From Roseihalotalea indica (GTDB lineage: Bacteria > Bacteroidota > Bacteroidia > Cytophagales > Cyclobacteriaceae), in NCBI RefSeq assembly GCF_022458895.1, contig NZ_JAINFL010000004.1, forward strand, positions 744,001 to 808,000: a DNA stretch of 64,000 bases. Direction: 5' to 3'. Below the pieces are notes generated by a model that worked only from the letters and a program-made list of their open reading frames with translations, did no database searches and was not told the origin of the DNA. Each line of letters begins with the position of its first letter. Position 1 is the stretch's first letter. Below are positions 33,741-42,090 of this stretch, in pieces. The position numbers were made by a program, and so were the translations under genes.

Positions 33741-34133
33741 TTAGGATTCTTTGGACGATTCGCCGTGCGACGGTTCGCCGCCCGATTGAATTATTTGAAT
33801 GATTTCCGCTATTTCTTGTTCCGAGAGGTTTTCTTCTCGGGCGAAATGAGCCAACAATTTGGGAAACGAGTTTCCAAAATATTTTTTCTTAATATTCTCC
33901 AGATGCTTTCTACGATAGTCTTCCAGGAGGATGAGCGGACTATACTGGTGCGTGTTTCCTATCTTTTCCGATCGTAGAAACCCCTTCTTGACCAGGATTT
34001 TAACGATGGTAGCAACCGAGTTATAATGGGATTTTGGATTGGGCAATTTATCGATGATATCGCGAATAAACACCTTATTTAATCGCCAAACGATTTGCAT
34101 GATTTGTTCTTCTCGAGTGGTGAGTTGTTTCAT
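33741..34133 (-). CDS. blaI: BlaI/MecI-family repressor
   Basis: The 130-residue winged-helix repressor reads KQLTTREEQIMQIVWRLNKVFIRDIIDKLPNPKSHYNSVATIVKILVKKGFLRSEKIGNTHQYSPLI, the standard BlaI/CopY DNA-binding domain, followed by a dimerisation helix region (LLAHFAREENLSEQEIAEII). I chose ATG 34133; the frame extends to a TTG at 34154 that would encroach on the operator. The tandem palindromes at 34156-34196 begin 22 bases upstream, as expected for autoregulation. It is paired with the M56 protein, which should inactivate it on signal. Confidence 0.93.
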   Translation of the reverse strand: MKQLTTREEQIMQIVWRLNKVFIRDIIDKLPNPKSHYNSVATIVKILVKKGFLRSEKIGNTHQYSPLILLEDYRRKHLENIKKKYFGNSFPKLLAHFAREENLSEQEIAEIIQIIQSGGEPSHGESSKES

Positions 34134-34155
34134 AGCAGCAGGAATATAAATCAAA

Positions 34156-34196
34156 TCTACTAATCTTTTAGTAGAACTACTAATTAATTAGTAGTT
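34156..34196. promoter_or_regulatory. Tandem BlaI-type operators
   Basis: Two abutting palindromes share one base. The first has arms TCTACTAA (34156-34163) and TTAGTAGA (34168-34175) around TCTT. The second, 34175-34196, is a perfect 22-base palindrome with half-site AACTACTAATT. Both contain CTACTAA/TTAGTAG halves, close to the TACTA...TAGTA pattern bound by BlaI/MecI repressors. Two operators suggest cooperative, tight autorepression. Confidence 0.82.
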
Positions 34197-34253
34197 TTAA
34201 TTTGAATCATTTCTATGTCGGAATAAGCTAGTAATTACCGATCAATACTTTTA

Positions 34254-34272
34254 GCGTTCCGCGCTGGACGTG
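34254..34272. repeat. Right copy of inverted repeat flanking the BlaI/M56 pair
   Basis: GCGTTCCGCGCTGGACGTG is the inverted counterpart of 31824-31842 (16 of 19 bases). It lies between the blaI operators and the 3' end of the pirin-like gene. Confidence 0.5.
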
Positions 34273-34317
34273 GATGAACACGCGAATATGGGCCTCCCAG
34301 GATGGGAGTTACCTAAA

Positions 34318-35013
34318 TTAGGTGGGCGATATAGCCGTGAGTTCGATGAATAAAATAACGGCTTCCTGAGAAAGTGCCTCAAATTCCACTTCAGGCACAT
34401 CCCAAAGAGCCAGCCCGTCGCGTGACTGTACTAAGCGATCCTGTACTTCAAAGACTCCATCAACCACAAAAGCAAATACTCCGGCGGACGCGTTCTTCAC
34501 CAGGTAGCTCCCCGTACCTCGACCTACAAAAGTACCAATACCGCCCAAGTCACAATCAGCAAATACCAGCGGGAACAGCTCATCATGCGCGAAATCCAGA
34601 TCCAATACCTGCATAGGGGAGCGAATAGAAGTAGGAGAGGCATGAAATCCGATTTGTAAAAAATTAACCAATACGGAAGTGAAAGGGTTAATGATTTTAA
34701 TTTCAATATCCCGTTCCGGAGAAATCCATCCCGTCTGTCCGGCTTCCAGCGAAGCAGTAATGTCACCACTGATATTGATGCGGCCTACGACCGGAAGGAG
34801 AAGAAGGGATGTCCCTTGTTTGACCAGGGATTTAGTGTGCGCTCCTCCATTCAGGGTATCATCGTTAAAAAACATAAAAATACCAATAGGTGCTTTATGT
34901 TCATCTTCGTAAGAGTCCACATTGAATGTATGGTAACTGCGGTACTCAATTCCCTGCTGGGTTACGCCCCGCTGATTGGCTAAATAAATGGTTCCTTTGG
35001 ACTGGGTGATCAT
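34318..35013 (-). CDS. Pirin-like bicupin protein
   Basis: The 231-residue protein has two cupin-type halves. The N-terminal one (about 10-115) resembles pirin (GIEYRSYHTFNVDSYEDEHKAPIGIFMFFNDDTLNGG) and the C-terminal one (about 170-228) has the pirin/quercetinase-type end VFAFVVDGVFEVQDRLVQSRDGLALWDV. The metal-binding HPH-type motif of active pirins is not evident (AHTKSLVKQGTSLL in its place), so quercetinase activity is doubtful. One base separates its start from the stop of the upstream unknown gene, so they are co-translated. Role unknown. Confidence 0.7.
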   Translation of the reverse strand: MITQSKGTIYLANQRGVTQQGIEYRSYHTFNVDSYEDEHKAPIGIFMFFNDDTLNGGAHTKSLVKQGTSLLLLPVVGRINISGDITASLEAGQTGWISPERDIEIKIINPFTSVLVNFLQIGFHASPTSIRSPMQVLDLDFAHDELFPLVFADCDLGGIGTFVGRGTGSYLVKNASAGVFAFVVDGVFEVQDRLVQSRDGLALWDVPEVEFEALSQEAVILFIELTAISPT

Positions 35014-35014
35014 A

Positions 35015-35506
35015 TTAAGATAGGATAGGTAAGTGTTCCTTATCGGTGTCTACTGTTTCTCCCTGTCTCAGTGCTTTGGTTTGATCGCCCGAAGCCAGCA
35101 GCAAGTGGCGATCTACGGTTGCGAGCCAGGTCATTGGTTCGCTGTAGAAATGAATTGCCACCCGGTGCTGTTGGATATCCCGGATGTGAGATTGCAGGAT
35201 CTCAAATTGAAACTGACGGAAGGGCATACACCGCTTTCCCAGCATATTAACCACATCAGGAATTTTCTCTTCCAGTTGCCGGATATAGTTCACAGCTGCC
35301 GTACTAACTTGCTCGTGCAACTGATCGGCATTGGGCAGGTTTTGAGCCATCTCTTGAAAAGTGGCGTATGTGCCTGACGGGTCAAGTTGCTCGGCCTGTA
35401 TGTAAAACTCTCGGTGAGTATCTTTCAGTACGTACTTCTCCCAGGCACCAATGGTGGTGCTATCGATCAGTTTACGGTAACTAAAATGGATAATTCCCGG
35501 TATCAT
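35015..35506 (-). CDS. Hypothetical protein (163 aa), coupled to pirin-like gene
   Basis: I do not recognise this family. The 163-residue protein has no signal or membrane segment and is probably a soluble alpha/beta protein; the middle part (FQEMAQNLPNADQLHEQVSTAAVNYIRQLEEKIPDVVNML) is likely helical. The first half starts GIIHFSYRKLID, and an FHFYSEPMTWLATVD-like segment lies near the end (exact: IHFYSEPMTWLATVDRH). It directly precedes the pirin-like gene with a one-base gap and is the first gene of that small operon, suggesting a common function. Confidence 0.7.
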   Translation of the reverse strand: MIPGIIHFSYRKLIDSTTIGAWEKYVLKDTHREFYIQAEQLDPSGTYATFQEMAQNLPNADQLHEQVSTAAVNYIRQLEEKIPDVVNMLGKRCMPFRQFQFEILQSHIRDIQQHRVAIHFYSEPMTWLATVDRHLLLASGDQTKALRQGETVDTDKEHLPILS

Positions 35507-35552
35507 CTCACAGAAGATTATAAGCGGTTTGTGCCTTTAATTTTCATAAAGA

Positions 35553-36269
35553 CTAAGCTTCTACCACAATAGCATGGGTCAGAGCAAAACCATCGCTGAT
35601 GTTTCCGGTGACGGTGGCCAGTTCCTGTGCGTAGCCATCGCGGAACACATTATCCCGGTCATTGGAGGTATCCTGAGTGCCGTTGGTATAATAATTTGTG
35701 GCTGTGGTGTATACAGTGTCGGTGATATCGGCGGGGAAAGCAATTTGGGTCACCAGCAGGGAGGTGCCGCTGGCATTGTAGATGTGCACGTGGATGTGAG
35801 GAGCCCGTCCGCGATACCAGCCCGGAAAGATGGATGTAAAAGTCACCAGCCCATCGGCATCCGTGACCTGACGGCCCCGCAGAAAGTGAGCATTGGTAAG
35901 ATTCACGCTTTGCATGCCCGCCCCTCCGTACTCGGAGTAGTTTCCATCGGCATCGCAGTGCCAGATATCCACAATCGCTCCTTCCAGTCCGGCACACCCA
36001 TTGTTTTTGTTTTGAATAGTAATGTTAATTGCCATTTCCACTCCCTCGCGGTCGGCCCGGATGTCTACCCGCTCCAGGGAAGAAGGCTCATGGGTAGGGA
36101 AAGGCCCTTCGGTTTCCCGGGGAGTGAGGGTGCAATCGCCACTTTTACCGGTGGTTCCTTCCATATTTTCACCCGTAACCGGAACGATGTCATCTTCTTT
36201 CGTGCAGGCTAGCAAAATTGGGGTAACGGTGACGAACCCCAGTCTTTTTAAGAATTCAATTCTTTTCAT
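35553..36269 (-). CDS. Exported intradiol ring-cleavage dioxygenase-like lipoprotein
   Basis: The 238-residue protein starts MKRIEFLKRLGFVTVTPILLAC, a lipoprotein signal with some Tat-like flavour but no RR. The mature part has an intradiol-dioxygenase beta-sandwich: TPRETEGPFP, GAIVDIWHCDADGNYSEY and FPGWYRGRAPHIHVHIY. The Tyr residues and the HIHVH histidines correspond to the Fe(III) ligands (two Tyr, two His), so it may be catalytic. Classical intradiol enzymes are cytoplasmic catechol dioxygenases; the exported subfamily has no firm substrate, though aromatic or lignin-derived phenols are a reasonable guess. The gene is monocistronic by spacing, 47 bases upstream of the unknown gene at 35506. 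Confidence 0.85.
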   Translation of the reverse strand: MKRIEFLKRLGFVTVTPILLACTKEDDIVPVTGENMEGTTGKSGDCTLTPRETEGPFPTHEPSSLERVDIRADREGVEMAINITIQNKNNGCAGLEGAIVDIWHCDADGNYSEYGGAGMQSVNLTNAHFLRGRQVTDADGLVTFTSIFPGWYRGRAPHIHVHIYNASGTSLLVTQIAFPADITDTVYTTATNYYTNGTQDTSNDRDNVFRDGYAQELATVTGNISDGFALTHAIVVEA

Positions 36270-36406
36270 GTGAGACTATTTTTTGAAGCTAATACGTAAG
36301 GAAGGCTTAAAAAATTTTCTTCCGTCCCTGGAATGAGGTGAATGGCCCAAATGTGTAGACTAATGGCATGCAATCTTCTTCTTCATTCCCTGCACTACCT
36401 AAACAG

Positions 36407-38371
36407 CTATCGGTAGAAAGGAATATTGTAAATTTCTCCCCTCGGCCCATACACTGGTTCAGGTTGACCCAATTCAAGTGCTCCCAGGTCCGGCGCTTCA
36501 CCCTGAAAGTCGTCATTTACATTCGGTAACCGGAGGCCCGCGTCTACTGCTTTTCCTTCCTCATCCAGGGTAAAACTGAGGTCAACCGCGTGGTATATCC
36601 GGCTGGGTTTCTGAGGATCGGGCGCCGATAGATTTTCAAAGATATCGTAACCCAGCTCAACACTATGCTCATCCAGCCCCGATGCAGCTGAGAAACGTTC
36701 CAGCGAAGTAAACTCCTGCCCATTCTCGGCTATTGTGATTGAGTAGTCGCGCAACGCTCCCTCGGTAGGTGAAACCCAACGATAATTATTTTCAGTGGCA
36801 TTATTGGGGCGATACCCGTTATAGTCTGAGGTAGAATAGGCTGTGGCATTAGGAAATACGGCAATCGGACGGTTAGGAGCATCCGTACCCAGAAACAGAT
36901 TATTCCGAAAGTGGGCATTGGAAAAAGTTTGCCCGTTGGTATTTTCGCTGATAACCGTATTTTGAAAAACATACAACCCCACTGGTTTTGACATAAACTT
37001 AAAAGCGCACCCGGTAGGGATATGATAAACGATATTCCGGATAAAGTAGGCAGGTCCACCGAATACCGGTTGTGCACTAAGCCCGCACTGGGCAGCATTA
37101 ACGCCCCGGTTCCGCATCACCCGGATATTATGCACTCCTCCATCTGCTTCAATAAAATCATCTGCCATGAGATGAATATCATTGTTCAGAATGTCAATAG
37201 ATACGGCCTTCAATTCCTGCGACTCTTCGGGAGTGCCGTAGGTAGAAACGGTGATAGCATCGTGGAAGTAGGCAATGGCATTGTGCTCGATGACGTGACC
37301 GGAGCCATATACTTTGATACCGATGTAGCTGTACATCTTATTTTCTCCGTAGAGGCTCCGGGAGTTGGCCCACCCCAGCAGCCGATAGCGATCGTCCCGA
37401 CCAATCAGCACGTTATCCGCCAGGTAAAAGTTAGTGGAGCCGGCATACTCGGTGATGATGCCCTCGCCCACTTCCTCCAGACGGCAGTTCCGGATGGTCA
37501 GATCTTTGGCTCCGAGTGTATGCTTATGTCCGGCATCAAACGCAATGTCAGCGTTGCGGATTGTAAGTCCTTCAAAGATGTGGTGTTCCGTAGCACTCAC
37601 GTCAAATAAGGTGTGCGCTCCCGCTCCGTCAAAGATGACTTCTCCATCTCGGGCGGCCCGAATCACAATGGGCCGCTCGGCGGTTCCCTTCGCAGTTAGC
37701 CGATACGTACCATGAAAGGTAACTCCCTCGGGATTCACATACTGATACCGATCAGCCTCATAAAGGCCAGCGTGGACTTCAATAATATCACCGGGTTGAA
37801 CCGTACGTTCTTGCACTACCGACCAGTCGCCGGTTCCGGCCCCATAATAGGCTCCCTGTAATGTAGTAAACGAAGGTTCCTCCTTCGCATCAGTCCATTT
37901 AGCCGGATACACATGCAATACCCGCCCATCGGCAGCGGCCTTAGGTTCAGCGCGGGTTTTAACTTTAGTAATTTGTACGGATTCTCCTTCCACTCCGTCC
38001 GGGTCTTTCATGGTAAAGCGGCATTCGTATTCAGTGTCTGGAAGAACATTCAGAATACTTCCGGCAAACTGATGGGGCACCGTGTAATCCATGTACTCAG
38101 TCTCCCGAATCACCCGTTCGTCTCCCATCCGTAGCAAAGGAAGCGCCTCTTTCCATTGCTGGGTGCCTGACACCCGATAGGCTACCTCAACCGTAGCATT
38201 TCGGTTCTCATCTCCCTCCAAATACCATTCGAAGCCAAGGTTCGTCAGCGTTGGTGGATTAATAATAAATTGCCCTGGGCGTACGGCGTCCTGAGCTGAT
38301 AGGGATAATGTAAGAACGGTATTGAGGATTAAAAATAGAGATGTACAGGCAATCGCCAGGGTATTGATCAT
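36407..38371 (-). CDS. Secreted right-handed beta-helix protein (pectate-lyase-like fold)
   Basis: The 654-residue secreted protein (signal ending LSLSAQ) has an N-terminal Fn3/purple-acid-phosphatase-like domain (about 30-135; NPPTLTNLGFEWYLEGDENR) and a long parallel beta-helix (about 150-560) recognisable from repeats such as GLTIRNADIAFDAG, DLTIRNCRLEEVGEG, HVIEHNAIAYFHDAI and ILNNDIHLMADDFIEADGG. Proteins of this shape are polysaccharide lyases or hydrolases or surface adhesins. I see no signature that fixes a lyase family, and no C-terminal sorting domain is obvious. It is not clearly part of the xylan locus. Confidence 0.8.
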   Translation of the reverse strand: MINTLAIACTSLFLILNTVLTLSLSAQDAVRPGQFIINPPTLTNLGFEWYLEGDENRNATVEVAYRVSGTQQWKEALPLLRMGDERVIRETEYMDYTVPHQFAGSILNVLPDTEYECRFTMKDPDGVEGESVQITKVKTRAEPKAAADGRVLHVYPAKWTDAKEEPSFTTLQGAYYGAGTGDWSVVQERTVQPGDIIEVHAGLYEADRYQYVNPEGVTFHGTYRLTAKGTAERPIVIRAARDGEVIFDGAGAHTLFDVSATEHHIFEGLTIRNADIAFDAGHKHTLGAKDLTIRNCRLEEVGEGIITEYAGSTNFYLADNVLIGRDDRYRLLGWANSRSLYGENKMYSYIGIKVYGSGHVIEHNAIAYFHDAITVSTYGTPEESQELKAVSIDILNNDIHLMADDFIEADGGVHNIRVMRNRGVNAAQCGLSAQPVFGGPAYFIRNIVYHIPTGCAFKFMSKPVGLYVFQNTVISENTNGQTFSNAHFRNNLFLGTDAPNRPIAVFPNATAYSTSDYNGYRPNNATENNYRWVSPTEGALRDYSITIAENGQEFTSLERFSAASGLDEHSVELGYDIFENLSAPDPQKPSRIYHAVDLSFTLDEEGKAVDAGLRLPNVNDDFQGEAPDLGALELGQPEPVYGPRGEIYNIPFYR

Positions 38372-38585
38372 GGTATGGTTCAGGTTGGTATCAGTATAAA
38401 TTTGCCCTAAAAGATAGAAAAATTATGCTTAGCGGGTATAGTAAGCACATTCAAGTCCACCATGAAAAATTTTTCATCTCGTGCTCTTTTCCTAACCTGA
38501 GCATGAGAAAAAAAGTGGCCAACCCAAACTCTTTGGCTGGTTAGCAGTACTGTATAGGAGTAATAAACCTAAAAAATTAATAAGC
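38372..38585. other. Divergent intergenic region with a hairpin
   Basis: The region lies between the divergent beta-helix gene and an SDR. It contains an inverted repeat CTCGTGCTC (38478-38486) / GAGCATGAG (38499-38507), one G-T pair, flanked by T- and A-runs. Because both genes point away it is unlikely to be a simple terminator; a regulatory site or antiterminating leader for the SDR is possible. On the minus strand TATCTTTT near 38415-38422 resembles the phylum's -7 element. Confidence 0.4.
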
Positions 38586-39305
38586 ATGCAAAACCTAGAA
38601 AATAAAACTGCCCTCATTACCGGAGGAAGTAAAGGAATTGGTTACGGAGTAGCCGCCGCTCTGATTGAACACGGAATGAAAGTAGCCATTACCAGCCGCT
38701 CTCAATCCAGTGCCGATGAAGCCGCCAGCCAACTCAACAAGTCCGGCAAAGGACAGGCATTGGGACTGGCTGCCGACGTGCGTGACCTGGCCTCTCAGCA
38801 AAAAGCAGTAGACAAGCTGATGAGCGAATGGGGGCAACTGGACCTGTTAGTAGCCAATGCCGGACTGGGACACTTTGCCTCGATTGAAGAGATGACCCCG
38901 GAGCAGTGGAGCGAAACCATTGACACAAACCTTACCGGAGTATTCTACAGCATCAAAGCCACGCTGGAAGCATTGAAAGCCTCTGAAGGCTACATTATTA
39001 CCATCTCTAGTCTGGCCGGAACCAACTTCTTTGCCGGAGGCTCTGCGTACAATGCCAGCAAATTCGGTCTCACCGGCTTCACCCAATCCGTGATGCTGGA
39101 CCTGCGACAGCACGGCATCAAAGTATCAACGATTATGCCTGGCTCCGTGGCTACGCATTTTAATAACCACCAACCCAGCAGCGAAGATGCCTGGAAAATT
39201 CAACCCGAAGACGTTGGGCAGATGGTAGTAGACCTGATGCAGATGAACCCTCGTACGCTACCTTCCAAGATTGAGGTAAGACCATCGCAACCGCCAAAGA
39301 AATAG
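38586..39305 (+). CDS. Short-chain dehydrogenase/reductase (239 aa)
   Basis: This is a classical SDR: TGGSKGIG nucleotide motif (about 12-19), NAG at about 91-93, catalytic Ser in ISSLAG, Y-x3-K in YNASK, and PGSVATHF after it. Such proteins reduce or oxidise carbonyl/alcohol groups with NAD(P)H in the cytoplasm. It resembles 3-oxoacyl-ACP-reductase-type and sugar dehydrogenase SDRs; the substrate is not predictable. It is monocistronic and convergent with the flavoprotein gene downstream. Confidence 0.92.
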   Translation: MQNLENKTALITGGSKGIGYGVAAALIEHGMKVAITSRSQSSADEAASQLNKSGKGQALGLAADVRDLASQQKAVDKLMSEWGQLDLLVANAGLGHFASIEEMTPEQWSETIDTNLTGVFYSIKATLEALKASEGYIITISSLAGTNFFAGGSAYNASKFGLTGFTQSVMLDLRQHGIKVSTIMPGSVATHFNNHQPSSEDAWKIQPEDVGQMVVDLMQMNPRTLPSKIEVRPSQPPKK

Positions 39306-39315
39306 ATCAATTGCG

Positions 39316-39346
39316 AAAGCTTCTTTATTCCAAGGCAGCTTTTTTT
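39316..39346 (+). terminator. Possible terminator after the SDR gene
   Basis: A short stem AAAGCT (39316-39321) / AGCTTT (39337-39342) is followed by a run of seven T. The stem is weak, so this is a tentative call. Confidence 0.4.
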
Positions 39347-39350
39347 ATAA

Positions 39351-41072
39351 TTACTGTTTAGGCCACTTGGTCTCAATACCCTGCGCGCGAATGAACTGTT
39401 GAAAGTCAGCCAGTAATGAGCTGCTTTCCCGTACGGCGTGGGGTGAGGTTTTCTTGTTACGCACAAAAGCGGTCAGCATTCCAACCGCCTCACCGATACT
39501 CCATTCTACCGGGTGCAGGCGGTAGCAGCCATTGGTGATGTGGGTAGTGCCGATGTTCTTATTAGCGGGTAGCAGATTTTTCATCCGTTGAGGTAGTAGC
39601 GCTCCCAAGGGGATCTGGAAAGGAAGAGAACCGAAGTCAATGTAATTATCCCCGCCAGTGCTGGGGTGCAGGTCAATATGATAGTAACCGATGCCCACGC
39701 TATCGTAAAAATTAGCAGCGGTGCCGCCGTTCTCCTTACCTGCTACTAATGCCCGGTTTTCTTTTCCCACATGCTCTTCCAACACGGTAAAAACCGCCTG
39801 AATTCTCCGCGATTCCCGAACGTAAGGGTATTTCGCCAGCCCATCATCGGTACCCATCAGATCTCCTCGCAGGCGTAAGCCCGGCCAGCCTTGTCTGCCA
39901 TCAGGGCGAGGTGCTTCGGTTTGAAGCCAGTAAAACAGGGATAAGCTTAGTTGCTTACTTTGGGCTATGTGCCGGTCAAATTCTTCCTGCGATACGTCTA
40001 TGAGGTTTCCCATCATATAATCATTCTGCGGCCAATTCACTACCGTACTGCCTCCGGCGTAGGTTCCGGGCTGGAAGTTATCGGGGTTGATGATGCGGCG
40101 GTAGTTCCACAGGTTCAACGTGTCGCCAGTAGCCAGGCCTTCGGGGTGGAAACCCAGGGCTTTGGGAGTCAGGGTGGACGGATGCGTGTAGGTTAGCGAG
40201 AGCAGTTTACCCGGCCAGGCAGGAGTCAGGTTCGGGACAAAGTTTCGCCAGAAATCATAATCCCGAGGTTTCTCAATCAGATTCTCGGTACCCGGCACAT
40301 AATCCATCGCAAAGCAGTAGGTAAACGCCTGTTGGTTATGCGGATCAGCCGTTTCGGGAGCATGTAACTCCCCGGTTTCCTGACGGGATTCTGCCCCGGT
40401 TACGTATTCGGTACCGGTCAGTGGCAGCAGATCTCCCAATTCGGTAGCATCCACAAAGTAGGGAGCCGTTAGTACAATTTCTTGATCGGTTCGAAGATTC
40501 CGGGCAGCCAGGGATCGCACCTGATCACCCTGCACATCGGCCTTAATCACCTTATGCTCTAACAATAATGTTAGTTGGCGGGAGCTGAGGTACGGAGCGA
40601 TCATCGCTTCCAGTACGGCCAGGGCAACCCGAGGTTCATGGCACAGACGGGAAACGGCTCCATCGCCCGGATTAAAGTATTGCTGGTTTCGCGCAGCTTC
40701 GGTTACTGGGTAGTTTTGGAAATAGTATTGGCGAATGTTTGTTCGAAGCGTACGGTATAACTGCGTAGCACCGTGGGTTTCTATCCACTGATGTTCATCC
40801 GGAGGCACTCCCTGCTGAGTCATCTGCCCCCCGACCCAGTCGGTTTCCTCAGTAAGCACGACACGTAATCCATTACGCAAGGCAGCGAGTGCCGCGGCAC
40901 ATCCCCCTAATCCACCTCCGGCAATCACTACATCAGCCTGAACCTCACTGGCCTGACAGCTCCTCAACTGGCGTTCTGCTTCTGATAGTGCTGAGGCCGG
41001 AATGCCTGGCATAGAAAATGACGCCAAAGTACCACTGGCTATGGTTTCAATAAAATTCCGTCGATCCATCAT
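39351..41072 (-). CDS. Tat-exported FAD-dependent oxidoreductase
   Basis: The 573-residue protein begins MMDRRNFIETIASGTLASFS, a twin-arginine-type signal, so it is exported folded. The FAD-binding motif is VVIAGGGLGGCAAALAALRNGLRVVLTEE (about 50-78), followed by DWVGGQMTQQGVPPDEH, as in the FAD-dependent oxidoreductase group PF12831. The C-terminal half keeps a TNGCYRLHPVEWSIGEAVGML segment that closes the FAD site. Such proteins are common in sugar and aromatic degradation clusters of planctomycetes and Bacteroidota, but substrates are mostly unknown. It ends convergently against the SDR at 39305. Confidence 0.88.
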   Translation of the reverse strand: MMDRRNFIETIASGTLASFSMPGIPASALSEAERQLRSCQASEVQADVVIAGGGLGGCAAALAALRNGLRVVLTEETDWVGGQMTQQGVPPDEHQWIETHGATQLYRTLRTNIRQYYFQNYPVTEAARNQQYFNPGDGAVSRLCHEPRVALAVLEAMIAPYLSSRQLTLLLEHKVIKADVQGDQVRSLAARNLRTDQEIVLTAPYFVDATELGDLLPLTGTEYVTGAESRQETGELHAPETADPHNQQAFTYCFAMDYVPGTENLIEKPRDYDFWRNFVPNLTPAWPGKLLSLTYTHPSTLTPKALGFHPEGLATGDTLNLWNYRRIINPDNFQPGTYAGGSTVVNWPQNDYMMGNLIDVSQEEFDRHIAQSKQLSLSLFYWLQTEAPRPDGRQGWPGLRLRGDLMGTDDGLAKYPYVRESRRIQAVFTVLEEHVGKENRALVAGKENGGTAANFYDSVGIGYYHIDLHPSTGGDNYIDFGSLPFQIPLGALLPQRMKNLLPANKNIGTTHITNGCYRLHPVEWSIGEAVGMLTAFVRNKKTSPHAVRESSSLLADFQQFIRAQGIETKWPKQ

Positions 41073-41313
41073 AAAAGGTTTGTTGTATACTTGTGTCAGG
41101 CCGATGCCGAAGGGACGCAGACACCCACAAAGAAGCTAAAAAACCCCAAAACCAGAAAACACCCCACCGATAAAGCCCTCATCAGAATCGTGATCATAAC
41201 ATATCCTCGGAAATTTGTTATACCTATAGTCAATAAGCACCTAAACCATCCTCATTCACCCATTCATTAATTCTATCATTTAACAAATCGCTCATTCACT
41301 AAATACACCAAAC

Positions 41314-42090
41314 ATGGCAAGAATATTTATTACCGGCTCAGCCGACGGACTAGGGCAAATGGCCGCTCAGTTACTAGTAGATGAAGGACATCAGGTGGTG
41401 GTACACGGCCGACACCGGAAACGGGCGGAAGAAGCATTAGCCAGGGTATCGGGCGCAGAAGCAGCCGTTTCCGGTGATCTGTCCAGTATGGAAGAAACCA
41501 AAAAACTGGCTCAACAGGTTAACGACCTGGGAGCTTTTGATGCGGTGATCCATAACGCTGCGATAGGCTACCAGGAACCTAGGCGGGTTGAGACCGTGGA
41601 TGGACTACCCCACGTGTTTGCCATCAACTCCCTGGCTCCCTACATCCTGACCTGCCTGATTCAGAAGCCTAAACGGTTGATCTACCTCAGCTCCGGCATG
41701 CACCAGGGAGGAAATGCCAGCATGGATGATCTGACGTGGAAAAAGCGACGCTGGAGTGGCTCCCAGGCTTATTCGGATTCCAAACTTCATAATGCTATCC
41801 TGGCAATGGCCGTAGCCCGGAAGTGGCCGGAGGTATACTCCAATGCTGTATCACCGGGGTGGGTAGCTACCAAGATGGGTGGTGCCGGGGCACCTGATAG
41901 CCTGGAAGAAGCCCCTAAAACGCAGGCGTGGCTAGCCAGCAGTAACGCCCCTGAGGCTCTGGTCTCTGGCAAATTCTTTTACCACCAGCAACAGAAGGAG
42001 GTTAACCCGGCAGCAAGGGACGTCCAAATACAGGATCGCTTCCTGAAAGAATGCGAACGGCTATCCGGAGTAGTGATGGATGATGAATAA
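41314..42090 (+). CDS. Short-chain dehydrogenase/reductase (258 aa)
   Basis: This SDR has TGSADGLG (about 7-14), HNAA in place of NNAG (about 84-87), SSGMHQGG with the catalytic Ser, Y-x3-K in YSDSK and SPGWVATKM. The C-terminal part (APKTQAWLASSNAPEALVSGKFFYH) is the arrangement of retinol-dehydrogenase-like SDRs. It appears monocistronic. The last codons (VVMDDE and stop) fall inside the repeat element that begins here, so the C-terminus seems to have been shaped by the repeat. Confidence 0.92.
   Translation: MARIFITGSADGLGQMAAQLLVDEGHQVVVHGRHRKRAEEALARVSGAEAAVSGDLSSMEETKKLAQQVNDLGAFDAVIHNAAIGYQEPRRVETVDGLPHVFAINSLAPYILTCLIQKPKRLIYLSSGMHQGGNASMDDLTWKKRRWSGSQAYSDSKLHNAILAMAVARKWPEVYSNAVSPGWVATKMGGAGAPDSLEEAPKTQAWLASSNAPEALVSGKFFYHQQQKEVNPAARDVQIQDRFLKECERLSGVVMDDE

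Noticed and set aside
31949..34133. Beta-lactam resistance operon
   Set aside because: BlaI and an M56 protein are present, but there is no beta-lactamase or penicillin-binding sensor domain; the sensor is an ankyrin domain.
35574..36212. Long (212-codon) ORF antisense to the intradiol-dioxygenase-like gene
   Set aside because: Shadow ORF; the minus-strand frame has a lipobox and metal ligands, the plus-strand one has nothing recognisable.
37022..37609. 195-codon ORF antisense to the beta-helix gene
   Set aside because: Shadow of a regular beta-helix coding frame with signal peptide.
36407..38371. Assigning the beta-helix protein to a named polysaccharide-lyase family
   Set aside because: The fold is clear but no family-specific catalytic motif was identifiable by eye; the N-terminal Fn3-like domain is not diagnostic.
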